Shown in pieces: positions 1 through 7,790 of a DNA stretch of 29,273 bases. The first letter of the stretch is position 1, and each line of letters opens with the position of its first letter. The position numbers and the translations under genes are program-made. This stretch comes from a virus: positions 1 through 29,273 of IMG/VR virus record IMGVR_UViG_3300037421_000187. The stretch is one strand, 5' to 3'. The notes under the pieces were generated by a model, which saw only the letters and a list, made by a program, of their open reading frames with translations, ran no database searches and had not been told where the DNA came from.

Positions 1-67
1 GAAAAATGAAGCACCATAAAAGTTCAAAAGAAGCCCGCGAAGCTGAAGACAGCGCCACGGGTGAGAG

Positions 68-1234
68 TCAAACGGGCAAAGAAAGCTGCTGCCCGCTAGA
101 ACGCCCCTTGATCGCATCATAGGGGTTAGGTGCCATCGTTCTATCGAGACATTTTTCTCTAATCGCCTCAAGCGGCTTGGCCGCGATATAGTAACGGCCG
201 CGCTTTTCGCCGACTGGCATAAGCAACCCAAGTTCGGATAATCGTTTCAAATCGCGGCTAGCTACAACATCGGAAATTTCGTTTTCGTGTCGATAGCGAC
301 CGTTTCTTACTTTGTAGTGGAACGCGGCATCCATTAGGGCAAGCTCCGTTCGCTCTGGGAGATCATACTCCTTTCTTAGTTTTTCCATTTCGCCCCACAT
401 GCGACCAATAACAGCGTTTCTTTTCATTAGGGTTGCTGCTTGCTGATAGTGGGCCACTAGGCAGAAGCGAACCCAAGGGAGGGCGTTATTTTTCGGGTTC
501 CATTTTCCTTTGCCGACTTCGCCTAAAATTTTGTAATAGGCATCGGTGTTGCGTCCTAGCCATTCTTCGATACTGCAAAATACGGGACTCACAACATCAT
601 TGCGGGTAAGCACAAGAGTTTGTAGCGCCCGCGACATGCGCCCGTTGCCGTCTCTGAACGGATGGATCATAGCCAAATTCAGATGTGCCATCGCCGCCAA
701 CACAGTAGAAGAATCAACACTGTCGTGATCTGTGATCTGTTCGACGAGTTCATCGACGAGTTTTGGAACATCTTGCGGGTCGGGACCGTCATAAACGGTT
801 TTGCCTGTTGGCTCGTGGACAACACGTATTGGTCCCGGCCTCCATTGGCCCGGAAGCATTGTCATGTCGTAGTTGAGCATCATGAAATGCAGACTGCGGA
901 TAAGTTGTGCGTTTATCTCCGCGTATGGATCGTCATGAAGCCGCAGGATGTAGGTTAAGGCCGTCCGATAACAGGTAAGCGCCTTTTCGGCTTCTTCCTC
1001 CAAGGTTTCTGGCTTTTCCTCGTCCACGATTGCCACGGCCTCGGATAAGTCCGCGTTGATTCCTTCGATGCTGTTTGAGCCCTGCAATGCTCGTGCAAAC
1101 GTGTTCCTGCGGAGGAAACCAGTCCATCGAACAGGGTTAACATTTACTTGGTGACGCAGATCGCGACGTAATTGCCTGATCATTTCCAAGACGTCTTGAT
1201 CCTGCTGTTCCAATTGTGGGTACTGGTGGATCAT
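68..1234 (-). CDS. Fic domain protein (probable AMP transferase)
   Basis: A 388-residue Fic-family protein, expected to transfer AMP (or another nucleotide-derived group) from a nucleotide to a hydroxyl side chain of a target protein in the cytoplasm. The catalytic motif HPFRDGNGR is intact at residues 191-199, including the histidine base and the anion-binding GNGR loop. Residues 53-58 read SNSIEG, which matches the (S/T)xxxE(G/N) inhibitory helix motif of class II (self-inhibited) Fic proteins, so no separate antitoxin is needed. The C-terminal third (about 290-370) looks like a winged-helix region, as in many stand-alone Fic proteins. The gene stands alone and runs leftward. Its start lies in a palindromic region shared with the IS remnant to its right. 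The target is unknown. Confidence 0.93.
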   Translation of the reverse strand: MIHQYPQLEQQDQDVLEMIRQLRRDLRHQVNVNPVRWTGFLRRNTFARALQGSNSIEGINADLSEAVAIVDEEKPETLEEEAEKALTCYRTALTYILRLHDDPYAEINAQLIRSLHFMMLNYDMTMLPGQWRPGPIRVVHEPTGKTVYDGPDPQDVPKLVDELVEQITDHDSVDSSTVLAAMAHLNLAMIHPFRDGNGRMSRALQTLVLTRNDVVSPVFCSIEEWLGRNTDAYYKILGEVGKGKWNPKNNALPWVRFCLVAHYQQAATLMKRNAVIGRMWGEMEKLRKEYDLPERTELALMDAAFHYKVRNGRYRHENEISDVVASRDLKRLSELGLLMPVGEKRGRYYIAAKPLEAIREKCLDRTMAPNPYDAIKGRSSGQQLSLPV

Positions 1235-1235
1235 A

Positions 1236-1312
1236 GTCGGTTATCCTGTTTTTGTTCGTCGTTACGACGATATATAATTGACTTTACGACGAAGTCAATC
1301 TATATAACCGAC
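1236..1312. promoter_or_regulatory. Nested inverted repeats in the fic / IS-remnant divergent promoter
   Basis: The 78 bases between the two divergent start codons are full of symmetry. TATATAATTGACTT (1271-1284) is mirrored by AAGTCAATcTATATA (1292-1306) around a 7-base centre. GTCGGTTAT (1236-1244) is mirrored by ATAACCGAC (1304-1312), so both start codons are preceded by nearly the same ATAACCGAC sequence. CGTCGT/ACGACG repeats lie between them. This looks like an operator with AT-rich -10 elements on both strands. The binding protein is unknown. Confidence 0.55.
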
Positions 1313-1547
1313 ATGAACCAGCTCTCGCTACAAACCCGCGTCCAAATCCTCACGATCCTCTGTGAGGGTTCCAGCATGCGCTTTGTTTCGCGGGTGACCG
1401 GCGTTTCGTTCAATACCGTCGTGAAGCTGTTGATCGATGCCCGGGCTGGCTTGCGCCGCTTTCTATGACACCACGGTGCGCGGTATTACCACTAAGTCCA
1501 TACAGGCGGACGAAATCTGGTCGTTCAGCAGCGCTCAGAGCTTTTAG
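1313..1547 (+). pseudogene. IS1-family transposase remnant, frameshifted and truncated
   Basis: The first 52 codons, starting MNQLSLQTRVQILTILCEGS, match the N-terminal helix-turn-helix of IS1-type transposases common in Rhizobiales (RVQIL..LCEGSSMR..SR..GVSFNTV.KLL). That frame stops after RRFL at about 1468. The family sequence resumes in another frame (AFYDTT...) and reaches QADEIWSFSSAQSF before a stop at 1545-1547; DEIWSF is the conserved motif that follows the DNA-binding domain. The whole catalytic DDE region is absent, so it cannot be active. It is a scar of an insertion between fic and the dehalogenase gene. Confidence 0.8.
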
Positions 1548-1569
1548 TTTTCAGGCAAGGTGAGGGCCG

Positions 1570-2412
1570 ATGAATACAACCGATCTACCCCGCGACCCGG
1601 TTCCCGCCATTTCCGAGAGTGATGCGCCGCCGGCGATCGCCGAGATGTTCGCCGACATCCGGACGACCCTCGACTCTGGCGTCGTGAATCTGATCTGGCG
1701 GCACCTCGCGACCATGCCGGGCGCTTTGGAGTGGGTGTGGACGAGCGTCAAGCCGCTCTACGTCGAACATGCCCCGGCTCGCGCGGGCCAGCTTCGTGCG
1801 CAATTGGGGCTCCCGTCGATTCCGGCCTTCTCGCACGACGTGCTTGAGAGCGCCGGCTTAGATGAAGATGCCCGTGCCAGCATTCGCGCCATACTCGATA
1901 GCTATCATCATACGAATGCGCTGGCGCTCGTCTGTCTTTCGGCGTTTCTTTCGCGTTTCGAAGATCAACGGACGAATGTTGCTTCGATTTTTCGATTGGA
2001 TTCACCGGCGGCGGCTCCTGCCTCTCGCCGGGTTACGCTTCCAGCGCTTCCCGCGATGTCGGATTTGGCGCCCGCGGTCCGTCGTCTTGTCCAAGAGCTG
2101 AACGGTTTTGGCGAGGACGCTGATACCGAGCTTGTCGCGAGCATGTATCGGCACCTTGCGTACTGGCCTACATACCTTTCGCTTGCACGCACTCTGCTCG
2201 TGCCGCTTCATGCGAGGGGTGAATTGATCGGCTTAGTTGCCGCCGTTCGTCAGCAGGGGGAAGTGCACGGGCGCGAATTGGCTCAACGGCTCCCCTCGAC
2301 CAAGCCTGTCGTAGAGCTTGATCCGGTCTTGAGCGCAGTGCGGCGCTTCGTTCGCCACCCGATTGCACGGATGACCGCGATCTGTGCAATCCTGCGGGAG
2401 GCCACCTTATAG
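1570..2412 (+). CDS. DehI-type (group I) 2-haloacid dehalogenase family protein
   Basis: A 280-residue protein of the halocarboxylic acid dehalogenase DehI family, close to the roughly 296 residues of the Pseudomonas enzyme. These enzymes replace halogen on C2 of short haloacids with hydroxyl by direct attack of activated water and accept both D and L forms. The hallmark internal duplication is visible: VVNLIWRHLATMPGALEWVW near residue 38 and MYRHLAYWPTYLSLAR near 192 occupy equivalent helices. The start is preceded by a purine-rich AAGGTGAGG. It stands alone between the IS remnant and the phage genes and is probably host or island cargo. Substrate and activity are not shown by the sequence. 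Confidence 0.85.
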   Translation: MNTTDLPRDPVPAISESDAPPAIAEMFADIRTTLDSGVVNLIWRHLATMPGALEWVWTSVKPLYVEHAPARAGQLRAQLGLPSIPAFSHDVLESAGLDEDARASIRAILDSYHHTNALALVCLSAFLSRFEDQRTNVASIFRLDSPAAAPASRRVTLPALPAMSDLAPAVRRLVQELNGFGEDADTELVASMYRHLAYWPTYLSLARTLLVPLHARGELIGLVAAVRQQGEVHGRELAQRLPSTKPVVELDPVLSAVRRFVRHPIARMTAICAILREATL

Positions 2413-2484
2413 CCCCTGGCTTTTCCAGACTTCGCCCACGGTTGCGCTGGCGCGCGAAGCGAGCTCTCGCCGATTGACGCCAAT

Positions 2485-2513
2485 TTGACATGTCGGGCAA
2501 ATCACCTTCATAA
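2485..2513 (+). promoter_or_regulatory. Promoter-like repeat, copy 1
   Basis: TTGACA (2485-2490) is followed by a 17-base spacer containing GTCGGGCAAATCACC and then TCATAA. The same arrangement, with the same spacer sequence, recurs at 14350 and 15767. The spacing fits a sigma70-type promoter. The conserved spacer suggests an added protein-binding or RNA function. This copy lies between the dehalogenase and the portal gene. Confidence 0.55.
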
Positions 2514-2540
2514 ATTCAACCTTGCATAAAAGCCTTTGAA

Positions 2541-2578
2541 AGCCTGCGCGCCGCAAATTTGCGGCTCGCGGGCTTTTT
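2541..2578 (+). terminator. Rho-independent terminator-like hairpin, copy 1
   Basis: AGCCTGCG (2541-2548) pairs with CGCGGGCT (2567-2574), enclosing the perfect inner palindrome GCCGCAAATTTGCGGC (2550-2565), followed by five T. It lies about 30-60 bases downstream of the promoter-like repeat and 40 bases before the portal start. It could end the dehalogenase transcript or act as a leader attenuator for the phage genes. Confidence 0.75.
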
Positions 2579-2619
2579 GTTTCGTGCGGCCACATTTTCA
2601 AACGTGAGAACGCCAGCCC

Positions 2620-3195
2620 ATGCCAAAAATGTCCATTTCCGATCTCAAAGCCATGCTTTCCGCCGAAAAGGCCGACGCGCTTGCAGCGGTCTCCGCCGCA
2701 GAGCTCGCCGAAGAGCGGGCGGACGCGATGGACTATTATCTCGGCCACATGAATAAGGACATGCCGGTGCAGGAGGGCCGCTCGCGCGCGGTCTCGACCG
2801 ATGTCGCCGACACCATCGAAGGGTTGATGCCACATCTGATGGATATCTTTGCCGGCTCTGATGAGGTCGTCCGTTTTGAACCGGTCGGCCCCGAGGACGA
2901 GGCCGCGGCCGCGCAGGAGACCGATTACGTCAACCACGTTTTCATGCAGCAAAACCCCGGCTTCATAGTCCTCTATTCCTTCATCAAGGATGCGCTGCTT
3001 TCAAAAGTCGGCATTGTGAAAGTGTGGTGGGAGGAGCGCGAGGAGGAAGAGCGCGAGACCTATTATGATCTCACTGACGATCAATTCGCGCTGCTCGCGC
3101 AGGCGGTCGAAGAATCCGAAGGCGCGATGAAGATCGTGGCGCATTCCGTGCACGAGATAGGCGAGGCGCCGGAAGAGTCGGAAGCGACGAGCTGA
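2620..3195 (+). pseudogene. Phage portal protein, N-terminal part
   Basis: This 191-residue reading frame is the N-terminal third of a podovirus-type (P22/SU10-like) portal, the dodecameric ring that forms the DNA gate at one vertex of the capsid. Recognisable segments are the helix with MDYYLGHMNKDMPVQEGRS, VADTIEGLMPHLMDIFAGSD, and VLYSFIKDALLSKVGIVKVW, which are typical of this family's N-terminal clip/stem region. It ends at a TGA after an acidic stretch where intact relatives continue into a proline-rich linker and the core. The core is found in a different frame from 3414. The gene is therefore split, although the two parts could be made separately. No terminase large-subunit gene precedes it here. 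Confidence 0.85.
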
Positions 3196-3413
3196 GAGGT
3201 ACGTGCGGCTTTCTTTTTCGAATCAAAAGCGTCAGGGCATCTCATCCTCGAGCAGAACCTCTTCAAATCGCATTGCTCGTCGCTCAAGCAGCCGCTGAGT
3301 TCGTGCGCTGCTCAAGCTTGCATCACAATTCCAATCCCAACCCGTAACGGCGTCTCGCGCGAACGCGAGCGCGCGATCTCCTCATCATCTTTGGAGGCAA
3401 TGAGCTGAACATC
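3196..3413 (+). other. Unexplained spacer splitting the portal gene
   Basis: About 218 bases separate the two portal parts. They do not look like portal sequence in any frame. The frame of the N-terminal part is open again after its TGA up to a second TGA near 3405. The other forward frames contain stops. I see no IS ends, no intein motifs and no clear intron structure. GGAGG at about 3394-3399 lies 15 bases before the ATG at 3414 and could serve as a ribosome site for the second part. Confidence 0.5.
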
Positions 3414-5069
3414 ATGGCTACTCCCTTGCTTGCGCCACCGCTCCCGCCGCCGCCTCAGCCCGCGGTCACGCATGACGTCACCATCGTCACGACGAGAAAG
3501 CTCGCCCAAGCGAGAGTGCTCGGTGTGCCGCCGGAAGAATTCGGCATCGAGCGCGGCGCGCGCTCCATCCGCGAGTGCAATTATTGCTTTCATGAGGTGG
3601 TCACCAAGACCGAGAGCCAACTCATTGCCGAGGGCTTTGATGCCGAGCAGATCAGGTCGCTCAGTGATTACACCGGCACGTCCGAGATCGAGACGCTGGC
3701 GCGCGATACCGTGCAGGAGCATTTCGGCGCCGCCGACGGCGAGCCGAACAAGGCCGCGCGCCTCGTGCGCATCACCGAGCATTACGTGCGGATGGACTAT
3801 GAGGGGACAGGTCGCGCGAGCCTCTATCAGGTCATTACCGGCGGCGATGAGGACGAAATCCTGCGTCAGAACGGTCGCGAAAGCATCACGCCCTTCGACG
3901 TGATCCCGTTTGCGGCAACCACACCGGTGCCGGTCACCCATCGCTTTTTCGGCCGCTCGATCGCCGACCTCGTGATGCCGTTGCAGCGCGAGAAGACCGC
4001 GCTCAAACGTGGCGCGCTGGACAATCTCTATCTGCACAACAATCCGCGCGTGGAAGTCGCCGAAAGCAATGCAGGGCCGAACACGCTCGACGATCTCTTG
4101 GTGTCGCGGCCGGGTGGGGTGGTGCGCACCAAGACGCCGGGCGGGCTGAACTGGCAGGAGGTGCCCGATATCACCACCTCGATCTACCCGATGCTGCAAT
4201 ATCTCGATGCGGAGCTTGAAACCCGCACGGGGCTCGCCAAGCAGACGCAGGGGCTCGACGCGAACGCGTTGCAGAACCAGTCGGCCACCGCCGTGGCACA
4301 GGTTTTTTCGGCGTCCCAAATGCGCATCAAGCTGATCGCGCGGATCATGGCGGAGGGCGTGCGCGATATCTTTGCGCTGCTGCACGGCACGATCCGCAAA
4401 CATGGCCAGCAGATCCAGACGGTGCGTTTGCGCAACGCCTGGGTGAATGTCGATCCGCGCAACTGGAAAACCCGCGACGACATGACGATCAATGTCGGGC
4501 TTGGCACCGGTGGCAAGGCGCAGCAATTCGCACAGACCATGGCGATTGCCAATGTGCAGAAGGAATTGCTCTCCGCCGGCAAGGTGAACCTCGTCGGCGA
4601 CCTCCAGCTTTACAACACCGCGGCCGAGCTGACGCGGATCATGGGGCACAAGAACGCAAGCCAGTTCTTCAACGACCCTTCTGCGATCAATCCGCAGACC
4701 GGGCAGTTGCTCAATCCGCCGCCGGCGCCGCCTTCGCCGCCGCCCGACCCGAAATTGCTCGCCGCGCAAGCGCGTGCGCAAACTGACGCTGCGATTGCTT
4801 CACATCAGGCGCAGCTTCAAGCGCAAAAAGCGCAGAACGAAGCAATCCATTTGCAGGTGAAGACGCAAAGCGAGATCGCGCTCGCCAAGGTCAAGGCCGA
4901 CCTCGATGCAAAACTGTCAGTGCTCGACGCGCATCTGAAGGCGGCAACGGAAGCAGCGAAGACACCGCGCTCTTATCCACCCGGTGCGCGAAGAGCGAAA
5001 GACGGCCACCATTATGTGGCCGATCCGAACCGGCCCGGCAAATATCTGCTGGTCGTGCATCATGCCTGA
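3414..5069 (+). CDS. Phage portal protein, core and C-terminal part
   Basis: A 551-residue frame carrying the portal core. It starts with a proline-rich linker (PPLPPPPQP) and continues into VTTRKLAQARVLGVPPEEFG, a conserved step of the podovirus portal family. It then shows the FGRSIADLVMPLQREKTALK helix and the TRTGLAKQTQGLDANALQNQ and SATAVAQVFSASQMRIKLIA segments typical of the wing and crown. Residues about 430-530 form an Ala/Gln/Lys-rich coiled-coil tail. The last eight bases overlap the start of the toxin gene at 5062, so the two are translationally coupled. The 3' end of this gene is present in degraded copies at 6640-6864 and 10353-10633. Because the N-terminal third is in another frame, whether a functional portal is made is uncertain. 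Confidence 0.88.
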   Translation: MATPLLAPPLPPPPQPAVTHDVTIVTTRKLAQARVLGVPPEEFGIERGARSIRECNYCFHEVVTKTESQLIAEGFDAEQIRSLSDYTGTSEIETLARDTVQEHFGAADGEPNKAARLVRITEHYVRMDYEGTGRASLYQVITGGDEDEILRQNGRESITPFDVIPFAATTPVPVTHRFFGRSIADLVMPLQREKTALKRGALDNLYLHNNPRVEVAESNAGPNTLDDLLVSRPGGVVRTKTPGGLNWQEVPDITTSIYPMLQYLDAELETRTGLAKQTQGLDANALQNQSATAVAQVFSASQMRIKLIARIMAEGVRDIFALLHGTIRKHGQQIQTVRLRNAWVNVDPRNWKTRDDMTINVGLGTGGKAQQFAQTMAIANVQKELLSAGKVNLVGDLQLYNTAAELTRIMGHKNASQFFNDPSAINPQTGQLLNPPPAPPSPPPDPKLLAAQARAQTDAAIASHQAQLQAQKAQNEAIHLQVKTQSEIALAKVKADLDAKLSVLDAHLKAATEAAKTPRSYPPGARRAKDGHHYVADPNRPGKYLLVVHHA

Positions 5070-6105
5070 TTTCTCGCTGGTGCCGGTGGAGCATCAGCCG
5101 GATTTCGACGCCGTCTCGCTCGTTCCGGTCGATCACGATCCGTTTGGCGATAGCGGCGCGGTTCAGCAGGCGCAGCTTCAACCGGTGCAGTTTCAGCAGC
5201 CGCAGACCGAGACTCAAACAGCGCAGCCTGTGCCGCAAACTCAGGCACAACAGCTTGCGGCAGGGGCCGACGACTTCTTTAGGTCAATCCCTCGCGGGAT
5301 CGTCTCTGGCTTCAATAGCGCGGCGAGCGCATTGGCACGCGCCACGCAGGCCGAAATGGGACAAGAGGTGGATGCGCCGACCCCAGAACAGGGGATGCAG
5401 ATTGTTGAGAAAGAAGTCACCGGACCGATGCACAGGCCGGAAGGCCGAGCGGGCAAATTCGGCGCATCTGTCGGAGAGTTTCTTGGCAACCCCGCTTCCT
5501 ATCTCGTGCCTGGAAGCCTGCCCTTCAAAGTCGGAACGGCTGTGTTGGGGGGCTTGGGGAGCGAAGCGGGAGGTCAACTTGGTGAGGGGACACCCTTAGA
5601 GGCGCCTTTTCGGTTCGCCGGCGGCGCGCTCGGGTTCGGTGCTCCCAGTGTAGCCAAGTTGGGAGCAGGTGTACGTACCGCGCAGACTCTGGTGCCCGCC
5701 GTCGAGGAGACAGGCGCGGGGCTTCAAACGCTGACGGATGCGGTCCCACGCTCTCCAGCGTCCCGGGCAGCCGAAAAGGGATACCCGGGTATCGGTACCA
5801 CGGCGAACGGTGGGCCTACCTTTGTTGGGACCGATTATCTATATCCTGCCGCAAGGGGGCAGCAGAGCGTTGTGCGAATAGGACTCACGGGTAGCCGAAG
5901 GAATGATAAAGTTCTCGCGAACGAGGCGGGTGGGTTCACTGAAAAGCCGGAGGGATATACGTGGCACCACGTCGACGACTTCGATCCACAAAGTGGTATG
6001 AGTTCTCTTGAGCTTGTAGATGAGTGCGCGCATGTCGCCACCAACCGTCATACTGGTTCGGTTGCGCAGTACGAGAAGCACCACGGTGTACGGTACAAAC
6101 GTTGA
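5062..6105 (+). CDS. Phage-encoded polymorphic toxin with C-terminal WHH-type HNH/EndoVII nuclease domain
   Basis: A 347-residue protein. The N-terminus carries two SLVPVxHxP motifs (SLVPVEHQPDF, SLVPVDHDPF), followed by a Gln-rich linker to about residue 70. A hydrophobic Gly/Ala-rich middle (about 135-215, with FLGNPASYLVPGSLP) resembles membrane-active parts of phage ejection proteins. The C-terminal 90 residues are a nuclease domain: YTWHHVDDFDP with W301-H302-H303, then LELVDECAHVATNRHTGSV and QYEKHHGV, which is the WHH pattern of HNH/EndoVII toxins in polymorphic toxin systems. An immunity gene of the SUKH family follows 14 bases later. The ATG at 5062 was chosen because the same start and N-terminus recur at 10634. 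I infer a DNA-cutting toxin whose N-terminus may target it to the virion. Confidence 0.85.
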   Translation: MPDFSLVPVEHQPDFDAVSLVPVDHDPFGDSGAVQQAQLQPVQFQQPQTETQTAQPVPQTQAQQLAAGADDFFRSIPRGIVSGFNSAASALARATQAEMGQEVDAPTPEQGMQIVEKEVTGPMHRPEGRAGKFGASVGEFLGNPASYLVPGSLPFKVGTAVLGGLGSEAGGQLGEGTPLEAPFRFAGGALGFGAPSVAKLGAGVRTAQTLVPAVEETGAGLQTLTDAVPRSPASRAAEKGYPGIGTTANGGPTFVGTDYLYPAARGQQSVVRIGLTGSRRNDKVLANEAGGFTEKPEGYTWHHVDDFDPQSGMSSLELVDECAHVATNRHTGSVAQYEKHHGVRYKR

Positions 6106-6119
6106 CAAAAAGACAGGTA

Positions 6120-6572
6120 ATGGTTGTGTTTGAAAGGACTGCTCCGCCACTTTCTGAGTTAGATATCGAGCGCGTAGAGCGTCGCTTAGGTGTTCGCTTG
6201 CCGCAGGATCTCAGGGAACATTACCTCCTGCACAACGGTGGAAGACCTCGTCCTCGATTTTTTGTCAAGGATGGAGAGGCATATGATGTCGTCTGTTTCC
6301 ATTCCATGAACACAGGGGATAAGGGATCAAGCTTCGAGCGGATCTATGAAATATTGGTGGATCAGTCGCCCGAGTTTCCTCGGGGATATATACCATTCGC
6401 AAACAGCTCGTGTGGTGATCTGTTCATCTATAGCGTGAATCCAGAGTCTTTCGGGAATATAATGTTCTATCAACACGAATATTTTGGAGACGATGATCGA
6501 TACGTGGTGTTTCTCGCTCCAACCTTCAGAGAATTTATCGATTCTCTCTCCGAAGAACCTGACGCGTTGTAG
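6120..6572 (+). CDS. SUKH (SMI1/KNR4) family immunity protein
   Basis: A 150-residue protein of the SMI1/KNR4 (SUKH) superfamily, the commonest immunity family in bacterial polymorphic toxin systems; it binds and blocks nuclease toxins in the cytoplasm. The diagnostic pattern is present: an N-terminal helix ELDIERVERRLGVRLPQDLR, the NGG turn in YLLHNGG, and a core strand FANSSCGDLFIYSVN, with an acidic C-terminus. The ATG at 6120 was chosen because upstream codons overlap the toxin end in another frame. It lies 14 bases after the WHH toxin stop. Base composition is more AT-rich than the capsid genes, fitting acquisition together with the toxin tip. Confidence 0.92.
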   Translation: MVVFERTAPPLSELDIERVERRLGVRLPQDLREHYLLHNGGRPRPRFFVKDGEAYDVVCFHSMNTGDKGSSFERIYEILVDQSPEFPRGYIPFANSSCGDLFIYSVNPESFGNIMFYQHEYFGDDDRYVVFLAPTFREFIDSLSEEPDAL

Positions 6573-6639
6573 CCGCGGTAGAGCGAAGCGGGTCGCGGGC
6601 CCGCAGTTCGTAGAACCGAATAGCGCAGCGTATTCGCCA

Positions 6640-6864
6640 TGTTCAAATCGTGCGCAAACCGATGCCGCGATCGCCTCACATCAGGCACAGCTTCAAGCCC
6701 AGAAAGCGCAGAACGAAGCAATCCATTTGCAGGTGAAAACGCAAAGCGAGATCGCGCTCGCCAAGGTCAGGCCGATCTCGACGCCGGGCTCTCACTGCTC
6801 GATGCGCATCTGAACGCCGCGACCGAAGCACGGAAGACAGAACCTTCGTATCCGCCGGGCGCGC
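6640..6864 (+). repeat. Degraded copy of the portal 3' end (cassette B arm)
   Basis: From about 6645, the sequence repeats the portal coiled-coil tail (compare 4770-4990) with scattered substitutions and a frame-breaking deletion near 6765. It keeps the reading TEARKTEPSYPPGAR. It stops abruptly at 6864, where the terminal inverted repeat of the mobile element begins. In cassette C this segment continues into a toxin N-terminus, so the expected toxin start here was lost. It shares substitutions with the copy at 10508-10570 that the intact portal lacks. Confidence 0.85.
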
Positions 6865-7000
6865 GGGTACTGGCCCCTTATGCACGTCCCGCGCCCGATA
6901 GGGGCCACTCTTCATGAGTGAAAGGGACCACTCCGGGCGTCGGCCATTAACTAATCCGAAACCATACCCGCGCGACTCTGGCGAGTCGGCTTCGATTCCG

Positions 7001-7019
7001 AGTTCCGCTTCGCGGAACT
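7001..7019. other. Small perfect hairpin before the 82-residue ORF
   Basis: AGTTCCGC (7001-7008) pairs with GCGGAACT (7012-7019) around a TTC loop, about 47 bases ahead of the start at 7066. It has no T tract, so it is not a terminator. It may be a 5' leader structure or part of the mobile-element end. Confidence 0.4.
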
Positions 7020-7065
7020 GGAACGTCGGCAGCGATGGCGACTTGTCTCACCCAAGGAGATTGAA

Positions 7066-7314
7066 ATGGCGTTGAAACCGCAGGGCGGTGTTTGTTCGAT
7101 TCGAGAACAGATCATCGATGACCCGGCATCGGGTCTGACGTTTCAATTTATCCACAAGCCGGGATCGGACGCGCCGTATCGGCTAGTGATATTCGGCGAT
7201 CTCCCTCACGGCAACCGGGAGATTCTTTTCAACGAAGATGGAGCGGAAGCGGGGGCAGGAACCGCACTCACTAGTTCCTGCCGCCCGACATGGTTGCGAG
7301 AGGTCGCGGATTAA
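7066..7314 (+). CDS. Hypothetical protein, 82 residues
   Basis: A small protein I do not recognise. It has a strong ribosome site (AAGGAG, 7 bases before ATG). The middle reads SGLTFQFIHKPGSDAPYRLV and IFGDLPHGNREILFNEDG, suggesting an all-beta fold. There is no signal peptide or membrane segment. It converges on the GIY-YIG gene, with a 4-base overlap of the two 3' ends. It lies inside the mobile element, so it is cargo. Confidence 0.6.
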   Translation: MALKPQGGVCSIREQIIDDPASGLTFQFIHKPGSDAPYRLVIFGDLPHGNREILFNEDGAEAGAGTALTSSCRPTWLREVAD

Positions 7315-7613
7315 GCGCGCCTTTCGTTGCAGCGAGGAAGCCGCTTGTTTTCACGCTCAAACCATTCCAGCAATTCCTTTTCGCGGGAGATAGGCCGCGA
7401 ATTGGTTTCCGCCAAGAATTGCGTTGATGCTTTGGTACAAGGGCCTTCGTTGCCGCTGAGATGGCTTTGCAGCCGGCTACGAATTGTCACACCGTCGCCG
7501 GCCGCGCGGCCGATATAGGTGATTTCATTGCCGGTGTACAAAACATAGATGCCATGCGTGGCTGGCGCCGCGTTGACATTGGTTTGAGTGAACGCATAGA
7601 TATTATTGCTCAT
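7311..7613 (-). CDS. GIY-YIG nuclease superfamily protein, 100 residues
   Basis: A single-domain GIY-YIG protein. The signature GIYVLYTGNEITYIGRA (residues about 21-37) contains both GIY and YIG strands with the usual spacing. A conserved arginine follows in TIRSRLQSHL, and a glutamate in EKELLEWFERENK can supply the metal ligand. The length is close to the minimal GIY-YIG domain, so there is no separate DNA-binding part. Such proteins cut DNA or are involved in repair, restriction or homing. Its upstream region contains a long perfect hairpin (7640-7674). Cargo of the mobile element. Confidence 0.82.
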   Translation of the reverse strand: MSNNIYAFTQTNVNAAPATHGIYVLYTGNEITYIGRAAGDGVTIRSRLQSHLSGNEGPCTKASTQFLAETNSRPISREKELLEWFERENKRLPRCNERRA

Positions 7614-7639
7614 AAGAATACTTCCTTCTGTTGAGAGAA

Positions 7640-7674
7640 TCGCCCCTAAGCATCTGGAACATGCTTAGGGGCGA
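7640..7674. promoter_or_regulatory. 14-bp perfect hairpin upstream of the GIY-YIG gene
   Basis: TCGCCCCTAAGCAT (7640-7653) is exactly mirrored by ATGCTTAGGGGCGA (7661-7674) with a 7-base loop. It starts 27 bases upstream of the leftward GIY-YIG start codon. There is no T tract in the direction of either neighbour, so a terminator is unlikely. It may be an operator, an mRNA leader hairpin, or a cruciform that the nuclease itself recognises. Confidence 0.6.
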
Positions 7675-7790
7675 CCTTTAACTGATGCTGAGTCGTGGCT
7701 TTCACACAAGTTCCCGCATCAGGTTTTCCCGCCATTAATTACAGTGAAACGTCGGCGTTAGGCGGATTTTCAGCGGTCTAGTTTGAGTAC

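Noticed and set aside
1-99. A basic tail KVQKKPAKLKTAPRVRVKRA on the plus strand at the window's left edge, possibly the end of a histone-like protein
   Set aside because: A stop at 7-9 precedes it in frame, there is no start codon, and it overlaps the end of fic. It could be a remnant, but the evidence is too weak.
3312-4781. A 489-residue open frame on the minus strand opposite the portal core
   Set aside because: Arg/His-rich composition typical of a GC-rich shadow frame. The plus strand carries clear portal motifs.
7641-7673. Hairpin considered as a tRNA or CRISPR repeat
   Set aside because: A single perfect stem without the cloverleaf arms and without further copies. No CRISPR array exists in the window.
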